DNA from: Bacillus mesophilus
GTDB lineage: Bacteria; Bacillota; Bacilli; Bacillales; SA4
DNA length: 64,000 bases
NCBI RefSeq assembly: GCF_011008845.1
Contig: NZ_JAAIWM010000001.1
Location: 434,001-498,000, forward strand
Reading direction: 5' to 3'
Positions 17,830 through 26,322 of this stretch are shown here, piece by piece. Below the pieces are notes generated by a model, which did no database searches, had not been told where the DNA came from, and saw only the letters and a list, made by a program, of their open reading frames with translations. Numbering within the stretch: the first letter of the stretch is position 1; each line of letters opens with the position of its first letter. A program made the translations under genes and the position numbers.

Positions 17830-18456
17830 TTAATCTAACTGAACCTTAAAATTACCTTTTTCATCATCATTCCACATTAACTGAATGGTATCACCGTTTT
17901 GGATAGGACCGACTCCTTCAGGTGTACCTGTATAGATAATGTCACCTTTTTTCAGACCAAAGTAATAGTTACATTCCTGAATAATTTGTTTAAAATCAAA
18001 CATCATATCTTTTATATTACCGACTTGTACAGCCTCCCCATTTTTTAACAAGGAAAAATCCACTTCTTCTAATGCTGAAACCCCAGGGAACTTCCAGAAA
18101 TCTGTGATTATAGCTGAATTTTGAAAGCCTTTAGCCTTTAACCAGGGATGACCCTTTTCCTTAAGCTTTGATTGTTCATCTCTCAGTGTAAAATCTATTC
18201 CTAAAGCAATTTGATCTACTACATCCTCAACCTCAAATTCTTCATTTACTTCTTTCCCAATATGTATAACTATTTCTAACTCATGATGAATTTCACCGCG
18301 ATCACCTGGAAAGTTTATCTGGCTTCCATCAGCCTTTACTAGTGCATGAGTTGGCTTTGAGAATAAAATAGGTGATGTGGGAATAGCGTTCCCAAGCTCC
18401 AGTGCATGATTAGCATAATTTCTTCCGATGCAAAATATGTTCTTAACCTCAACCAA
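17830..18456 (-). CDS. Fumarylacetoacetate hydrolase (FAH) family protein
   Basis: 208 residues covering one FAH fold: FCIGRNYANHALELG at the N-terminus, the metal-binding IHHELEIVI (His and Glu ligands near 57-61), DFTLRDEQ, and YTGTPEGVGPIQNGD at the C-terminal side. Members cleave acylpyruvates or decarboxylate 2-oxo acids such as oxaloacetate with Mg/Mn. The precise substrate is unclear. The start is TTG at 18454-18456 with AAGGAGAG 6 nt before it. Monocistronic, with a terminator at 17745-17775. Confidence 0.88.
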   Translation of the reverse strand: MVEVKNIFCIGRNYANHALELGNAIPTSPILFSKPTHALVKADGSQINFPGDRGEIHHELEIVIHIGKEVNEEFEVEDVVDQIALGIDFTLRDEQSKLKEKGHPWLKAKGFQNSAIITDFWKFPGVSALEEVDFSLLKNGEAVQVGNIKDMMFDFKQIIQECNYYFGLKKGDIIYTGTPEGVGPIQNGDTIQLMWNDDEKGNFKVQLD

Positions 18457-18645
18457 TACAATCTCTCCTTTTTTTCTTTATGTCTAATCATTTGTAGGAG
18501 GCCTCACAGCCTTTAGATCTCCCACTTAAATAATTTGTATTACAAGTATAAACCATGGCAAATCTATTTCAGTATTTTCTTTTAATCCAATAAAAATTTC
18601 AGCTCATTTTAAGACGGAAAAACAGCAACCTTAATTTCCTAATTA

Positions 18646-18654
18646 TGGTATAAT
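18646..18654 (+). promoter_or_regulatory. Extended -10 promoter of the DUF6241-type gene
   Basis: TGGTATAAT (extended -10, TGn then TATAAT) has no strong -35, as is usual for extended -10 promoters. It is about 80 bp upstream of the GTG start at 18736. Confidence 0.55.
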
Positions 18655-18671
18655 GATAAAATGTGTTGTAA

Positions 18672-18687
18672 GAAGGTCATGACCTTC
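18672..18687. promoter_or_regulatory. 16-bp perfect palindrome in the 5' leader (candidate operator)
   Basis: GAAGGTCATGACCTTC is a perfect palindrome starting about 17 nt after the -10 box, so it would overlap the initially transcribed region. No T-run follows. It could bind a dimeric repressor; the regulator is unknown. Confidence 0.45.
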
Positions 18688-18735
18688 CCTATTCATATAT
18701 TGTAGGTAGTCTCAATATTGAGGAGGTAGTACATA

Positions 18736-19266
18736 GTGAACAAGTTACAGATAAAGGTTGTAAGTATAGCCACAATCGTTATGGCTGCCATTTTCGGTTA
18801 TATGTTTTGGAGCAATGCTGCCTCAACTAATGTACAACAAAAACAGCTCGCTGGTGATTTTACGGATGAAACGGATCATCGCAAAACCTTAACACAAAAC
18901 ATCGTTAATGACCAAAAAGCTGTGGAGGAAATTTTCCCCTTAGAAATGCAAGAATATCAAATACAGAATGCCATTCACTACATGTCCCATCAAAAAGTTA
19001 AAGCTGATGAGAAATGGGGAACAATCCGAATTACCCCAGAAAGAATCAGTAGATTAATTCAAATAGTCGAACTACATAAATCAGAGCTAAACCATGCCGA
19101 CCTCTATTTAAGGATTCTTACCCGCTGGGCTAATGATGACTTCTCACAAGCTGATAAAGACCACAATGCAATCTGGAAATTACAAAATGGAAATATCGGT
19201 GAAGCAACTCGAGTTTTAACGCCTCAAGAGGAACAAAAATTTATTAAAAAGCATTTTAATAAATAA
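18736..19266 (+). CDS. Membrane-anchored protein of DUF6241 type
   Basis: 176 residues. It has a GTG start with TTGAGGAGGT upstream, one N-terminal hydrophobic segment (about 8-24, VVSIATIVMAAIFGYMFW) acting as an uncleaved anchor or signal, and an extracytoplasmic helical domain. Conserved-looking blocks are NAIHYMSHQKVKADEKWG and DFSQADKDHNAIWKLQNG followed by GEATRVLTPQEE. This pattern fits what I recall of DUF6241; function unknown. It has its own promoter, palindrome and terminator. Confidence 0.7.
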   Translation: MNKLQIKVVSIATIVMAAIFGYMFWSNAASTNVQQKQLAGDFTDETDHRKTLTQNIVNDQKAVEEIFPLEMQEYQIQNAIHYMSHQKVKADEKWGTIRITPERISRLIQIVELHKSELNHADLYLRILTRWANDDFSQADKDHNAIWKLQNGNIGEATRVLTPQEEQKFIKKHFNK

Positions 19267-19280
19267 GCCCTTAACTCTTT

Positions 19281-19313
19281 AGCCCTCCTTATAAGAAAAA
19301 GGTGGGCTTTTTT
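19281..19313 (+). terminator. Intrinsic terminator
   Basis: AGCCC and GGGCT arms, with CCTT/AAGG extending the stem across a bulge, are followed by six or more Ts. Confidence 0.85.
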
Positions 19314-19489
19314 GGTGCTCTTTTTTGTGACTGTGTAGTTGTTGCTTTTAGGGAAAGAACAAGAGTCTAGTAAGAATAGCTAGTGTACTGATTAACTACC
19401 TCCTTTCATATGTTTTAAGTAGAAATACTATTACCTGAAATAAAACGAAAGAAGATTCTAGTAGACTATAAGAAGTGAGGTGAGCATTC

Positions 19490-20527
19490 GTGCTTCGTGC
19501 AGACAAAATCGAAACAAAAGATGCACTAGACGCAATGGAATACTTTTATGATAAAGGTTGGACTGACGGCTTTCCTGTTGTTCCTCCTACAGAAGAAAGA
19601 GTAAAAAAAATGTTAGAGAGCGTCAACATGAAAGCGGATACAATAGTGGGATCTATTCCTGAAAGAGGTCGTGTTTTCACTGCAGAGTTAGTTGCGATTA
19701 ATGCAGTAATGGCTGGTTGCTTGCCAGGTTACTTTCCAATCGTAATGGCCGCCGTTCAAGCCATATCAGAACCTGAATTTGGTTTGCATGGTCCAACTGC
19801 TAGTACACATGGCGCGGCCATTATGATTGCAGTGAATGGACCCATCGCAGGTAAAATTGGTTTAAATGCTAACTCCAATGCATTGGGACCCGGCAACCGA
19901 GCAAATGCGACTATTGGTCGGGCGATTAGATTATTAATCATCAACGTCGGTGGTTCACCTGAATTTGATCGTTCTACTCTAGGCACCCCCGCCAAGTATA
20001 GCTTTTGCTTTGCGGAAAAAGAAACAGACTGGACACCTCTTCATGTTCAAAGGGGGTTTACAAAAGAAGATAATACTGTGACCGTCTTTGCTTGTGAAGG
20101 TCCCAATCAAATTCAAAATCATGGAGCATTGAAGGGTGAAAACATCCTAAAAACAATGGCTGATCGTATGACACCACTAGGAAGCTTTAACATTGGTAGC
20201 GATACTGAAATGGCTGTCGTGTTTTGTCCTGAGCATTATCATCATCTACATAATGAAGGATGGACAAAGGAAAGTGTGCAAGAATTTCTATTTAAATATG
20301 CAGTAAGATCGGTACAGGATCTAAAAAATGGTGGAATAATCGAAGCACCCGTCCAATTGGGAGATGATCAACAATTTGTTCAAGCAGTATCTACACCAGA
20401 ACATCTTTTACTTATGGTTGCTGGCGGAGAAGCCGGTAGATTCTCAGCTTGTATGCCTGGGTGGTTTCATTACAACCAATCAAAAGCCGTCACAAAATCG
20501 ATAAAATCAGCAACTGGTTTTACCTGA
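19490..20527 (+). CDS. Conserved protein partnered with the UGSC selenoprotein
   Basis: 345 residues, no signal peptide or clear membrane helix. It opens with a block DGFPVVPPTEERV and contains GLHGPTASTHGAAIMIAVNGPIAG, a Gly/Asn-rich GLNANSNALGPGNRANATIGRA loop region, CFAEKETDW and VAGGEAGRFSACMPGW. Three spaced Cys residues occur in conserved-looking blocks. I do not recognise an enzyme class. It lies 66 bp upstream of the UGSC-motif gene on the same strand with no terminator between, so the two likely act together, perhaps in redox chemistry (inference). AAGTGAGGTGAG precedes the start. Confidence 0.7.
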   Translation: MLRADKIETKDALDAMEYFYDKGWTDGFPVVPPTEERVKKMLESVNMKADTIVGSIPERGRVFTAELVAINAVMAGCLPGYFPIVMAAVQAISEPEFGLHGPTASTHGAAIMIAVNGPIAGKIGLNANSNALGPGNRANATIGRAIRLLIINVGGSPEFDRSTLGTPAKYSFCFAEKETDWTPLHVQRGFTKEDNTVTVFACEGPNQIQNHGALKGENILKTMADRMTPLGSFNIGSDTEMAVVFCPEHYHHLHNEGWTKESVQEFLFKYAVRSVQDLKNGGIIEAPVQLGDDQQFVQAVSTPEHLLLMVAGGEAGRFSACMPGWFHYNQSKAVTKSIKSATGFT

Positions 20528-20593
20528 CACGAGTGTTAACCAATCGGTGATTGGTCTTACCTTAAAACTAGTCGAGAAAGGATGTTTTAATAT

Positions 20594-21136
20594 TTGAGTT
20601 TATATGTATATAACCCGACGTCTGGTCCAAGTAGGAAAGAATTTCGGATGGCGGCTAGGAATAAGCCGTTAAATGGTAGCACGATTGGTTTGATTGACAA
20701 CGGTAAAATGAACTCTGACACAATTATTAATACAATCGCAAACAGGCTCAGCCAAAAGTACCAATTAGTAGATATCATTATTCATAAGAAAGCCTCTTTT
20801 TCTCATGGAATTAATGAACATGAAGCGGTCTTACTCGCAAATAAATGTGACTTTATCATCTCTGGAGTTGGTGACTGAGGGTCCTGTAGCTCGGGCAGTT
20901 TGCTCGATGGCATCATCATGGAAAAGCTTGGTGTCCCTACCGCTGTAGTGAGTACTCTACCATTTATTACATCAAGTAGAGCAATGGCAGTTGCTCAAGG
21001 AATTCCTGACTATCCTTTCATAACCATTCCGCATCCAATTGCGGCAACTGAAAAGCATGTTTTACAGAGTTGGGTTGATGAGATAATTGAAGAAGTAGAG
21101 GATGTTTTAGTAAGTGGTACGTCGAAAAATAGGTAA
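20594..21136 (+). CDS. UGSC-family selenoprotein (in-frame TGA read as selenocysteine)
   Basis: One frame runs from TTG 20594 to TAG 21134-21136, interrupted only by TGA at 20876-20878. Translated through it gives about 180 residues with FIISGVGD-U-GSCSSGSLLDG, so the TGA sits exactly at the U of the U-G-S-C motif that defines the UGSC selenoprotein family (first reported from metagenomes). Sequence on both sides is well-conserved-looking coding sequence: VYNPTSGP at the start, GVPTAVVSTLPF and YPFITIPHPIA after. Sec would be residue 95 and the resolving Cys residue 98, a redox-type UxxC. A SECIS-like hairpin follows the TGA. A nonsense mutation is the alternative but would have to hit this exact codon. 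Confidence 0.85.
20876..20911 (+). promoter_or_regulatory. Bacterial SECIS-like element after the Sec codon
   Basis: Starting 13 nt after the TGA, CGGGCA (20892-20897) pairs with TGCTCG (20901-20906) around the loop GTT, with an outer U-A pair and further G-C pairs across a bulge. A small apical loop beginning with G about 20 nt from UGA fits the bacterial SECIS model bound by SelB. Confidence 0.65.
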
Positions 21137-21140
21137 AACA

Positions 21141-21175
21141 AAAGACCCTTGTTCAACTTACACAAGGGTCTTTTG
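21141..21175. terminator. Bidirectional terminator between the selenoprotein gene and tRNA-Val
   Basis: A 12-bp perfect stem (21141-21152 / 21162-21173) is T-flanked on the plus strand and A-flanked on the other, so it can end both the selenoprotein operon and the minus-strand tRNA transcript. Confidence 0.88.
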
Positions 21176-21179
21176 TTGA

Positions 21180-21251
21180 TGACCTGTGAGGGACTTGAAC
21201 CCCCGACCCCTTCCCTGTCAAGGAAGTGCTCTCCCACTGAGCTAACAAGTC
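21180..21251 (-). tRNA. tRNA-Val(GAC)
   Basis: Cloverleaf on the minus strand: acceptor GACTTGT/ACAGGTC with discriminator A, D-arm with TTAGCTCAGTGGGAGAGC, anticodon stem CTTCC/GGAAG with loop TTGACAG (anticodon GAC), and T-arm with GGTTCAAGTCC. No CCA is encoded. It stands alone, as single valine tRNA genes do in some Bacillus. Confidence 0.97.
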
Positions 21252-21382
21252 AGAATAGTAATGTAAAAATAATATACCCAAATTAGTTTAAAAAGTCAAT
21301 TCCATTATTTTCAGTATTTAAAAGTTATAAAAAACTTGAATACCAAACAAATGTTCCCATATAATAATATTGAGGTAATAAC

Positions 21383-21628
21383 ATGAACACATTTCAACTA
21401 CAGTTTCAACGTTTATTAGAAAAAGATCAGGCAGCTGAGATTATATATTTAGCTTCTAATGGAGAACTGTCTCATCGGGTAATTCATGTAAAAGAAGTGA
21501 CTCCCTACTATATAAGAGCATATTGTAACTTAAGAAAAACAACCAGAACCTTCTCCTTACAAAATATTTTATCTGTTTTCCCTAAACAAGCAAAACGGAT
21601 ATCTCCACATCATGTAGCAGCGTGGTAA
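21383..21628 (+). CDS. Small WYL-like protein (81 aa)
   Basis: 81 residues. The pattern IIYLASNGELSHRVIHVKEVTPYYIRAYCNLRKTTRTFSLQNILSV matches the compact WYL-type beta barrel (a basic R-x-F-x-L-x-x-I tail) found as a stand-alone ligand- or nucleic-acid-binding module in Bacillus. There is no helix-turn-helix. Function is inferred to be regulatory at most. Confidence 0.65.
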   Translation: MNTFQLQFQRLLEKDQAAEIIYLASNGELSHRVIHVKEVTPYYIRAYCNLRKTTRTFSLQNILSVFPKQAKRISPHHVAAW

Positions 21629-21732
21629 CCATGTTGCTCTTTTCACTTTCCTCATTTAATTTCACTTTATTACATAACAGTTGGATGTTGCAGTAAACTA
21701 AGTAAAAATCATAAGAGAGGATCCTTACATCT

Positions 21733-22059
21733 ATGAAAAAACATCACTATAAAATCCCAATTTCTTACTTTAGTAGCAGTGAATATGCTGTTAAATTATC
21801 TCATGAGCTTGATAATAATGCGGAAGGTCTCATCTTTGATTCATTCATACATGATCTAGGAGCGGAGTTATTGATTGATATTGTTTATGGAAAAGCAAAT
21901 AGTGAGAATAATCGATGGTATTTAGGTGGTAACAAGGATGTTGAACTATATTTAGACAGTTATGATGAAAAATTTTATGAACTTACCATTAATCCCTTGT
22001 CACCACATGGTGAATTGCAGATACAAAATCTACAATCAGTAAACGAAGCACTTCATTAA
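21733..22059 (+). CDS. Hypothetical protein, operon partner of the phosphoesterase
   Basis: 108 residues, soluble and acidic, with an N-terminal basic stretch KKHHYKIP and a beta-rich remainder. No known motif. AGAGGAT precedes the ATG, and the metallophosphoesterase starts 8 bp after the stop, so the two are translationally linked. Function unknown. Confidence 0.6.
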   Translation: MKKHHYKIPISYFSSSEYAVKLSHELDNNAEGLIFDSFIHDLGAELLIDIVYGKANSENNRWYLGGNKDVELYLDSYDEKFYELTINPLSPHGELQIQNLQSVNEALH

Positions 22060-22067
22060 GGAGAATT

Positions 22068-22568
22068 ATGAAAATTCTTGTTATAGCGGATACCCATATG
22101 CCAAAAAAATCAAGGGAACTCCCAACAGAATTAATAAAGGAATTACAGAATACTGATTACACTCTCCATCTCGGGGATTGGCAGAATATGGATACATATA
22201 TTCAATTTAAAAACTTTGCACCCATAGATGGTGTTGCAGGTAACCTTGATGATGAAGGAATCATCAATCTATTTGGCTTTAAAAAAATCCTTGAATTTCA
22301 TGGTATTAGAATTGGCCTTGTTCATGGTCATCTTGGCAAAGGAAGATCGACTGAGGCCAGAGCATTAAATAGTTTTACCGATGAACAAGTCGATATCATC
22401 CTATTTGGTCATTCGCATATACCTATTTTAAAGCAGGTGAATGCTATTACTCTCTTCAATCCTGGATCACCTACAGATAAACGTCGACAGGATGCTTTTT
22501 CCTTTGGAGTTATCAACATAGCAGAAACCTTGTCAATTCATCATGTTTTTTTTGAAAATAACCGTTAA
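22068..22568 (+). CDS. YfcE/MJ0936-type metallophosphoesterase
   Basis: 166 residues with the full calcineurin-like metal set: DTH (D8, H10), LGD near 37-39, GNLDDE near 59-63, HGH near 85-87 and GHSH near 114-117. Small stand-alone members are Mn-dependent phosphodiesterases. The natural substrate is unknown. AAGGAG overlaps the end of the preceding gene. Confidence 0.88.
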   Translation: MKILVIADTHMPKKSRELPTELIKELQNTDYTLHLGDWQNMDTYIQFKNFAPIDGVAGNLDDEGIINLFGFKKILEFHGIRIGLVHGHLGKGRSTEARALNSFTDEQVDIILFGHSHIPILKQVNAITLFNPGSPTDKRRQDAFSFGVINIAETLSIHHVFFENNR

Positions 22569-22695
22569 AATAAAAAGTCCAAATTTACTGACAAAACAAT
22601 CTTTTATGCTACAATATTAATTACTTATAAAACATAAAGTAGCTGCTTAAATTTTTGATAACATGCAAAAGCTACAATGAATGGAGGTCAACTAG

Positions 22696-23424
22696 GTGGA
22701 ATACAACATCGGAAGGACAGAAGAGATAACCATTTACAGCAATGCTCTTCAAGAGGAACTCACACTACTCGTATATAAGCCTTCGAATTACTCTTCTTTA
22801 TATAAATATCATCTTGTTATAGCCCAAGATGGACAGGATTATTTTAATTTGGGGCGAATTGCACGGGTTACAGAGGAGCTTATTCAGGAGAAGCGAATTC
22901 CAAATACTATCATCGTAGGCATTCCCTACGGCAATGTACGAGATCGAAAAGATAAATATCACCCTGATGGTTCACAGAAGGATGCCTACATACGCTTTTT
23001 AGCACACGAATTGGTACCATACCTTGATGATCAATATCCTACCTATCAAATGGGTCGTGGGAGAGTTCTCATTGGTGATTCATTAGGTGCAACCATCTCG
23101 TTATTAGCAGGATTACAATATCCTCATACCTTCGGAAAAATTGCCTTGCAGTCACCTTATGTAGATGAAACCGTCTTAACTAAAGTAGAGAATTTCCCTT
23201 CACCACATCTTTTACAGCTTTATCATACATTTGGGACGAAGGAAGTTGATGTTAAAACAACCGATGGAACCATAAAGGATTTTGTTACACCAAACCGATC
23301 TCTAGCAGAGCTAATTAAAAATAAGAGCTATGAGGCCCTCCTTAATCAGTTTGAAGGAGATCATACCTGGACCTATTGGCAACCTGACTTAAAGAATGCT
23401 CTTCACTATATTCTCAACGACTAG
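22696..23424 (+). CDS. yjcH: Alpha/beta-hydrolase esterase of YjcH type
   Basis: 242 residues with the esterase-D-like fold: nucleophile elbow GDSLG near 125-129, HLVIAQDGQDYF near the oxyanion strand, and a His in DHTWTYW near the C-terminus as the likely base. Gene order yjcH-yjcG-yjcF matches the B. subtilis cluster, which supports the name. The substrate is not known. GGAGGT lies upstream of the GTG start. Confidence 0.82.
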   Translation: MEYNIGRTEEITIYSNALQEELTLLVYKPSNYSSLYKYHLVIAQDGQDYFNLGRIARVTEELIQEKRIPNTIIVGIPYGNVRDRKDKYHPDGSQKDAYIRFLAHELVPYLDDQYPTYQMGRGRVLIGDSLGATISLLAGLQYPHTFGKIALQSPYVDETVLTKVENFPSPHLLQLYHTFGTKEVDVKTTDGTIKDFVTPNRSLAELIKNKSYEALLNQFEGDHTWTYWQPDLKNALHYILND

Positions 23425-23508
23425 CGATGGGTTATCATCTAAATTTTTGTTATAATAATTACAAAACAACTAATTCATCATTTTAAATATTTTAGGGAGG
23501 TATACATT

Positions 23509-24024
23509 GTGAAATATGGAATTGCAGTATTTCCATCAAAAAAGCTACAAGATTATGCGAATTCGTATCGAAAGCGCTATGACACCAATTATGCCTTAAT
23601 TCCCCCACATATCACATTAAAAAGTGGCTTTGAGGGAACTGAGAATCAGATTACAACGATTGTTGAAGAGCTACATAAGATCGCAGCAGATATTAAAGCA
23701 TTTAAATTGAATGTGTATAAGGTTAGTTCTTTTCATCCTGTAAATAATGTTATTTATTTCGGTGTAGAGGCTAAGCCAGAGTTAGAAGAACTACATAACA
23801 GAATGCATACAGGAGTGTTCCCTACAGAGCGTGAATATGCTTATGTTCCTCATATAACAATCGCACAAAATCTGTCTGATGATGAGCATTCTGATGTACT
23901 AAGCTCGCTTAAAATGTTAAATATCAATTTTGAAGAAACGATTGATCGCTTTCAATTATTATATCAACTAGAAAATGGGTCTTGGACTGTACATGAAACA
24001 TTCCACTTAGGAAAGGATTGCTAA
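23509..24024 (+). CDS. yjcG: 2H phosphoesterase superfamily protein YjcG
   Basis: 171 residues with two HxT motifs: PPHITLKSG (H34, T36) and VPHITIAQN near 113, which together form the catalytic pair of 2H phosphoesterases acting on cyclic phosphodiesters. It is between yjcH and yjcF as in B. subtilis, and B. subtilis YjcG has the same length. The GTG start has GGGAGGT upstream. The natural substrate is unknown. Confidence 0.9.
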   Translation: MKYGIAVFPSKKLQDYANSYRKRYDTNYALIPPHITLKSGFEGTENQITTIVEELHKIAADIKAFKLNVYKVSSFHPVNNVIYFGVEAKPELEELHNRMHTGVFPTEREYAYVPHITIAQNLSDDEHSDVLSSLKMLNINFEETIDRFQLLYQLENGSWTVHETFHLGKDC

Positions 24025-24027
24025 CAC

Positions 24028-24453
24028 TTGAACGTAAGAGTAGTAACAAATGATAATGAATTTAATGACGCACTAAAAGTAAGACGTTTGGTATTTATCG
24101 ATGAACAGCAAGTACCTGAAGAAGAAGAAATTGATCAATACGAACAAGAGTGTACTCATGTGGTCATGTATGATGACAATAAACAACCGATTGCAGCTGG
24201 TAGATTACGAAATGTGGATGGTAGTGGTAAAATGGAGAGAATCTGTGTACTTTCTTCACATCGAAATCTTGGTCTTGGAAAGCACGTAATGGACCATTTA
24301 GAAATGCTTGCAAAGGAAAAAGGCTATAAAAAGTTGAAGTTAAATGCCCAAACACATGCAGAAGGCTTTTATAGTAAACTTGGTTACCAGACTATTTCAG
24401 ATATATTTATGGATGCGGGGATCCCACATGTAACGATGGTAAAAGAAGTTTAA
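24028..24453 (+). CDS. yjcF: GNAT acetyltransferase YjcF
   Basis: 141 residues. It has an ElaA/YjcF-like GNAT fold with the V-x-R-RLVFIDEQQVPEEEEID opening, the acetyl-CoA loop HRNLGLGKHVMD and LNAQTHAEGFYSKLGYQ. The TTG start lies 3 bp after the yjcG stop, so it is probably coupled. The acceptor is unknown. Confidence 0.87.
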   Translation: MNVRVVTNDNEFNDALKVRRLVFIDEQQVPEEEEIDQYEQECTHVVMYDDNKQPIAAGRLRNVDGSGKMERICVLSSHRNLGLGKHVMDHLEMLAKEKGYKKLKLNAQTHAEGFYSKLGYQTISDIFMDAGIPHVTMVKEV

Positions 24454-24459
24454 TGAGGA

Positions 24460-24487
24460 ATTGCTACTTTTAGTAGCAATTTTTTTG
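24460..24487 (+). terminator. Terminator of the yjcHGF operon
   Basis: A 9-bp perfect stem ATTGCTACT/AGTAGCAAT with a 3-nt loop is followed by seven Ts. Confidence 0.92.
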
Positions 24488-24537
24488 TTATGGGAGAACG
24501 TGGAAAAGGCGCGGAGGGATTTCTCCCTCCTCCAGGA

Positions 24538-25518
24538 TTAACTTACGATAAAATTTGATAACCAAAAATAAAATGGGATACCAAAGATCAAGTTAAATGG
24601 TAGCGTCAAACCTAATGACGAACCTATATACACCCCTGAATTAGCTTCTGGGATGGAATGCTCAATTGCAGCCGGTGCAGCAATATATGAGGCACTCGCG
24701 GTTAGTACTCCAAGTATGAAAGTTCCTCCTATAGACAATCCGATAAAATTACCTACTAAGATTCCACATACCCCTCCAATAAGCGGTAATATAAAAACAT
24801 AAGCAAAAGAATACCACTTGATTCCTTTTAAATCCCTTACCTGCTGAGTAGCAATCATCCCCATGTGAAGTAAAAAGATACTTAAAATTCCATAAAATAA
24901 ATCACCAAATAGAGGTTCTATTTTGGCTAACTCCGTTTGATGGGCAATTAATCCAATAGCGATTCCACCAAGAAGTAAAAAGATGCTTTTTCCAAAAAAA
25001 GCCTCTTTAAACACTTCGCCTAAACCAGAAGTAGAATCACTATCTTTTTTCATCATTATTTTGTAAAGCACTATTGCCAGCACAATAGCGGGACCCTCCA
25101 TAACAACCAGTATGGCAGGCATATAATCCTCATAGGAAACCATCATTTTATCAAGAAAAGATAGTCCAGCTACGAAGGTTACTGCACTCACCGAACCATA
25201 ATGTGCAGCCAAAGCTAATGAATTAGGTATGTCAAACTTAAAAACATTCTTTACGAGAAGGTACGTGATACCTAGCATAACAATACTTAAAAATAAAGCG
25301 GCTAAAATCGTGATAAACATCTCGTTGAAAGAAGCATTTTTCAACTTCCTGCCACCATTAATCCCAATCGTTAAAAGGATAATCATGGTATATCCTGTAT
25401 AGAATGCTTCTGGTACTTTTAAGTCAGAGTTTACGAGGGTAGCGATAATTCCAATGATAAAAAATAAAATTAATGGTGATAAGAGATTTGTATAAATAAT
25501 TTCAACGACAGGACCCAT
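24538..25518 (-). CDS. SbtA-type sodium-dependent bicarbonate permease
   Basis: About 326 residues with ten hydrophobic segments in two inverted repeats. The SbtA/DUF897 pattern is clear: LTIGINGGRKL, a Ser-rich AAHYGSVSAVTFVAG and the matching second half TASASYIAAPAAIEHSIPEANSGVYIGSSLGLTLPFN. In cyanobacteria SbtA is a Na+/HCO3- symporter; Bacillus homologues are probably bicarbonate uptake systems. No PII-like SbtB gene is adjacent. The start is ATG 25516-25518 with GGGGAGG 5 nt upstream. Confidence 0.85.
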   Translation of the reverse strand: MGPVVEIIYTNLLSPLILFFIIGIIATLVNSDLKVPEAFYTGYTMIILLTIGINGGRKLKNASFNEMFITILAALFLSIVMLGITYLLVKNVFKFDIPNSLALAAHYGSVSAVTFVAGLSFLDKMMVSYEDYMPAILVVMEGPAIVLAIVLYKIMMKKDSDSTSGLGEVFKEAFFGKSIFLLLGGIAIGLIAHQTELAKIEPLFGDLFYGILSIFLLHMGMIATQQVRDLKGIKWYSFAYVFILPLIGGVCGILVGNFIGLSIGGTFILGVLTASASYIAAPAAIEHSIPEANSGVYIGSSLGLTLPFNLIFGIPFYFWLSNFIVS

Positions 25519-25647
25519 ACTTTCCTCCCCTTTTTTCATATTAGTTTCCCTAACAGAATAAAGATTGATTCGCAAATCAGTATGTTAAGTACTCATAATT
25601 TCATCACTCCCTGTACAGTCTAAATAATGAGAGGAATGGTGACTTTT

Positions 25648-26322
25648 ATGGAATTCACAGGTATTGCAATAAAGTTAGTTGTTGGATACGTTTCATTGAT
25701 GATTACTACAAGGGCTCTTGGCAGGACACAAATAACACAAATTACACCATTTGATTTTATTTCCGCCTTAGTTCTTGGAGAATTGGTCGGTGGGGCTATT
25801 CATGATAAGGATGTTAGTGCCTTCCAAATTATATATGCAGTTCTGATCTGGGGGGCACTTATTTATATTACTGAAATAACCACTCAGAAATTTATTACAT
25901 CTCGATATTTTCTAGAGGGTTCTCCTTCTCTCATTATACGAAGAGGAGAAATAAACTATAAACGTTTAAAGAAAAATAAATTAGATTTAGATCAGCTTCA
26001 GAACCTTCTAAGAAAAAAAGATATTTTTTCAATTCGAGATGTGGAATTTGCCATTTTAGAGACGGATGGGACAGTAAGTGTGCTTAAGAAGACGGATTCT
26101 GATACACCAACTAAAAAGGACCTAAATATCAAGAGTAATCCAGTCCATTTACCTTTAGCTTTAGTGTCTGATGGTCAATTAGTAGAGAAGAACATTAAAG
26201 AGGCTGGCGTAGAAAAATCGTGGGTACTAAGTCAGTTACAAGTTCATGGATGTAATCGAGTGCGGGATTGTCTTTATGCAGAATGGTCAGAAGGAGAAGC
26301 GCTTTATGTAATTAAGTACTGA
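25648..26322 (+). CDS. DUF421 (YetF/YcaP) membrane protein
   Basis: About 224 residues. Three N-terminal membrane helices (YVSLMITTRALGR, FDFISALVLGELVGG, YAVLIWGALIYIT) precede two cytoplasmic alpha/beta segments carrying the DUF421 signature RKKDIFSIRDVEFAILETDGTVSVL. I prefer ATG 25648 with GGTGA just upstream over ATG 25627, which follows directly on a stop-like region without a ribosome site. It is a paralogue of the spoVA-linked DUF421 protein at 28000-28875. Function unknown. It overlaps the convergent MBL gene by 11 bp. Confidence 0.82.
   Translation: MEFTGIAIKLVVGYVSLMITTRALGRTQITQITPFDFISALVLGELVGGAIHDKDVSAFQIIYAVLIWGALIYITEITTQKFITSRYFLEGSPSLIIRRGEINYKRLKKNKLDLDQLQNLLRKKDIFSIRDVEFAILETDGTVSVLKKTDSDTPTKKDLNIKSNPVHLPLALVSDGQLVEKNIKEAGVEKSWVLSQLQVHGCNRVRDCLYAEWSEGEALYVIKY

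Noticed and set aside
20878..20900. Reading the UGSC gene as two separate or broken genes split by a stop codon
   Set aside because: The frame is the same before and after, the TGA falls at the exact Sec position of a known motif, and a SECIS-like hairpin follows. A pseudogene would need this precise coincidence.
21010..21237. A minus-strand open frame of 75 codons across the tRNA
   Set aside because: It is the translated tRNA-Val gene plus its terminator and the 3' end of the selenoprotein gene; no ribosome site and codon use unlike neighbours.
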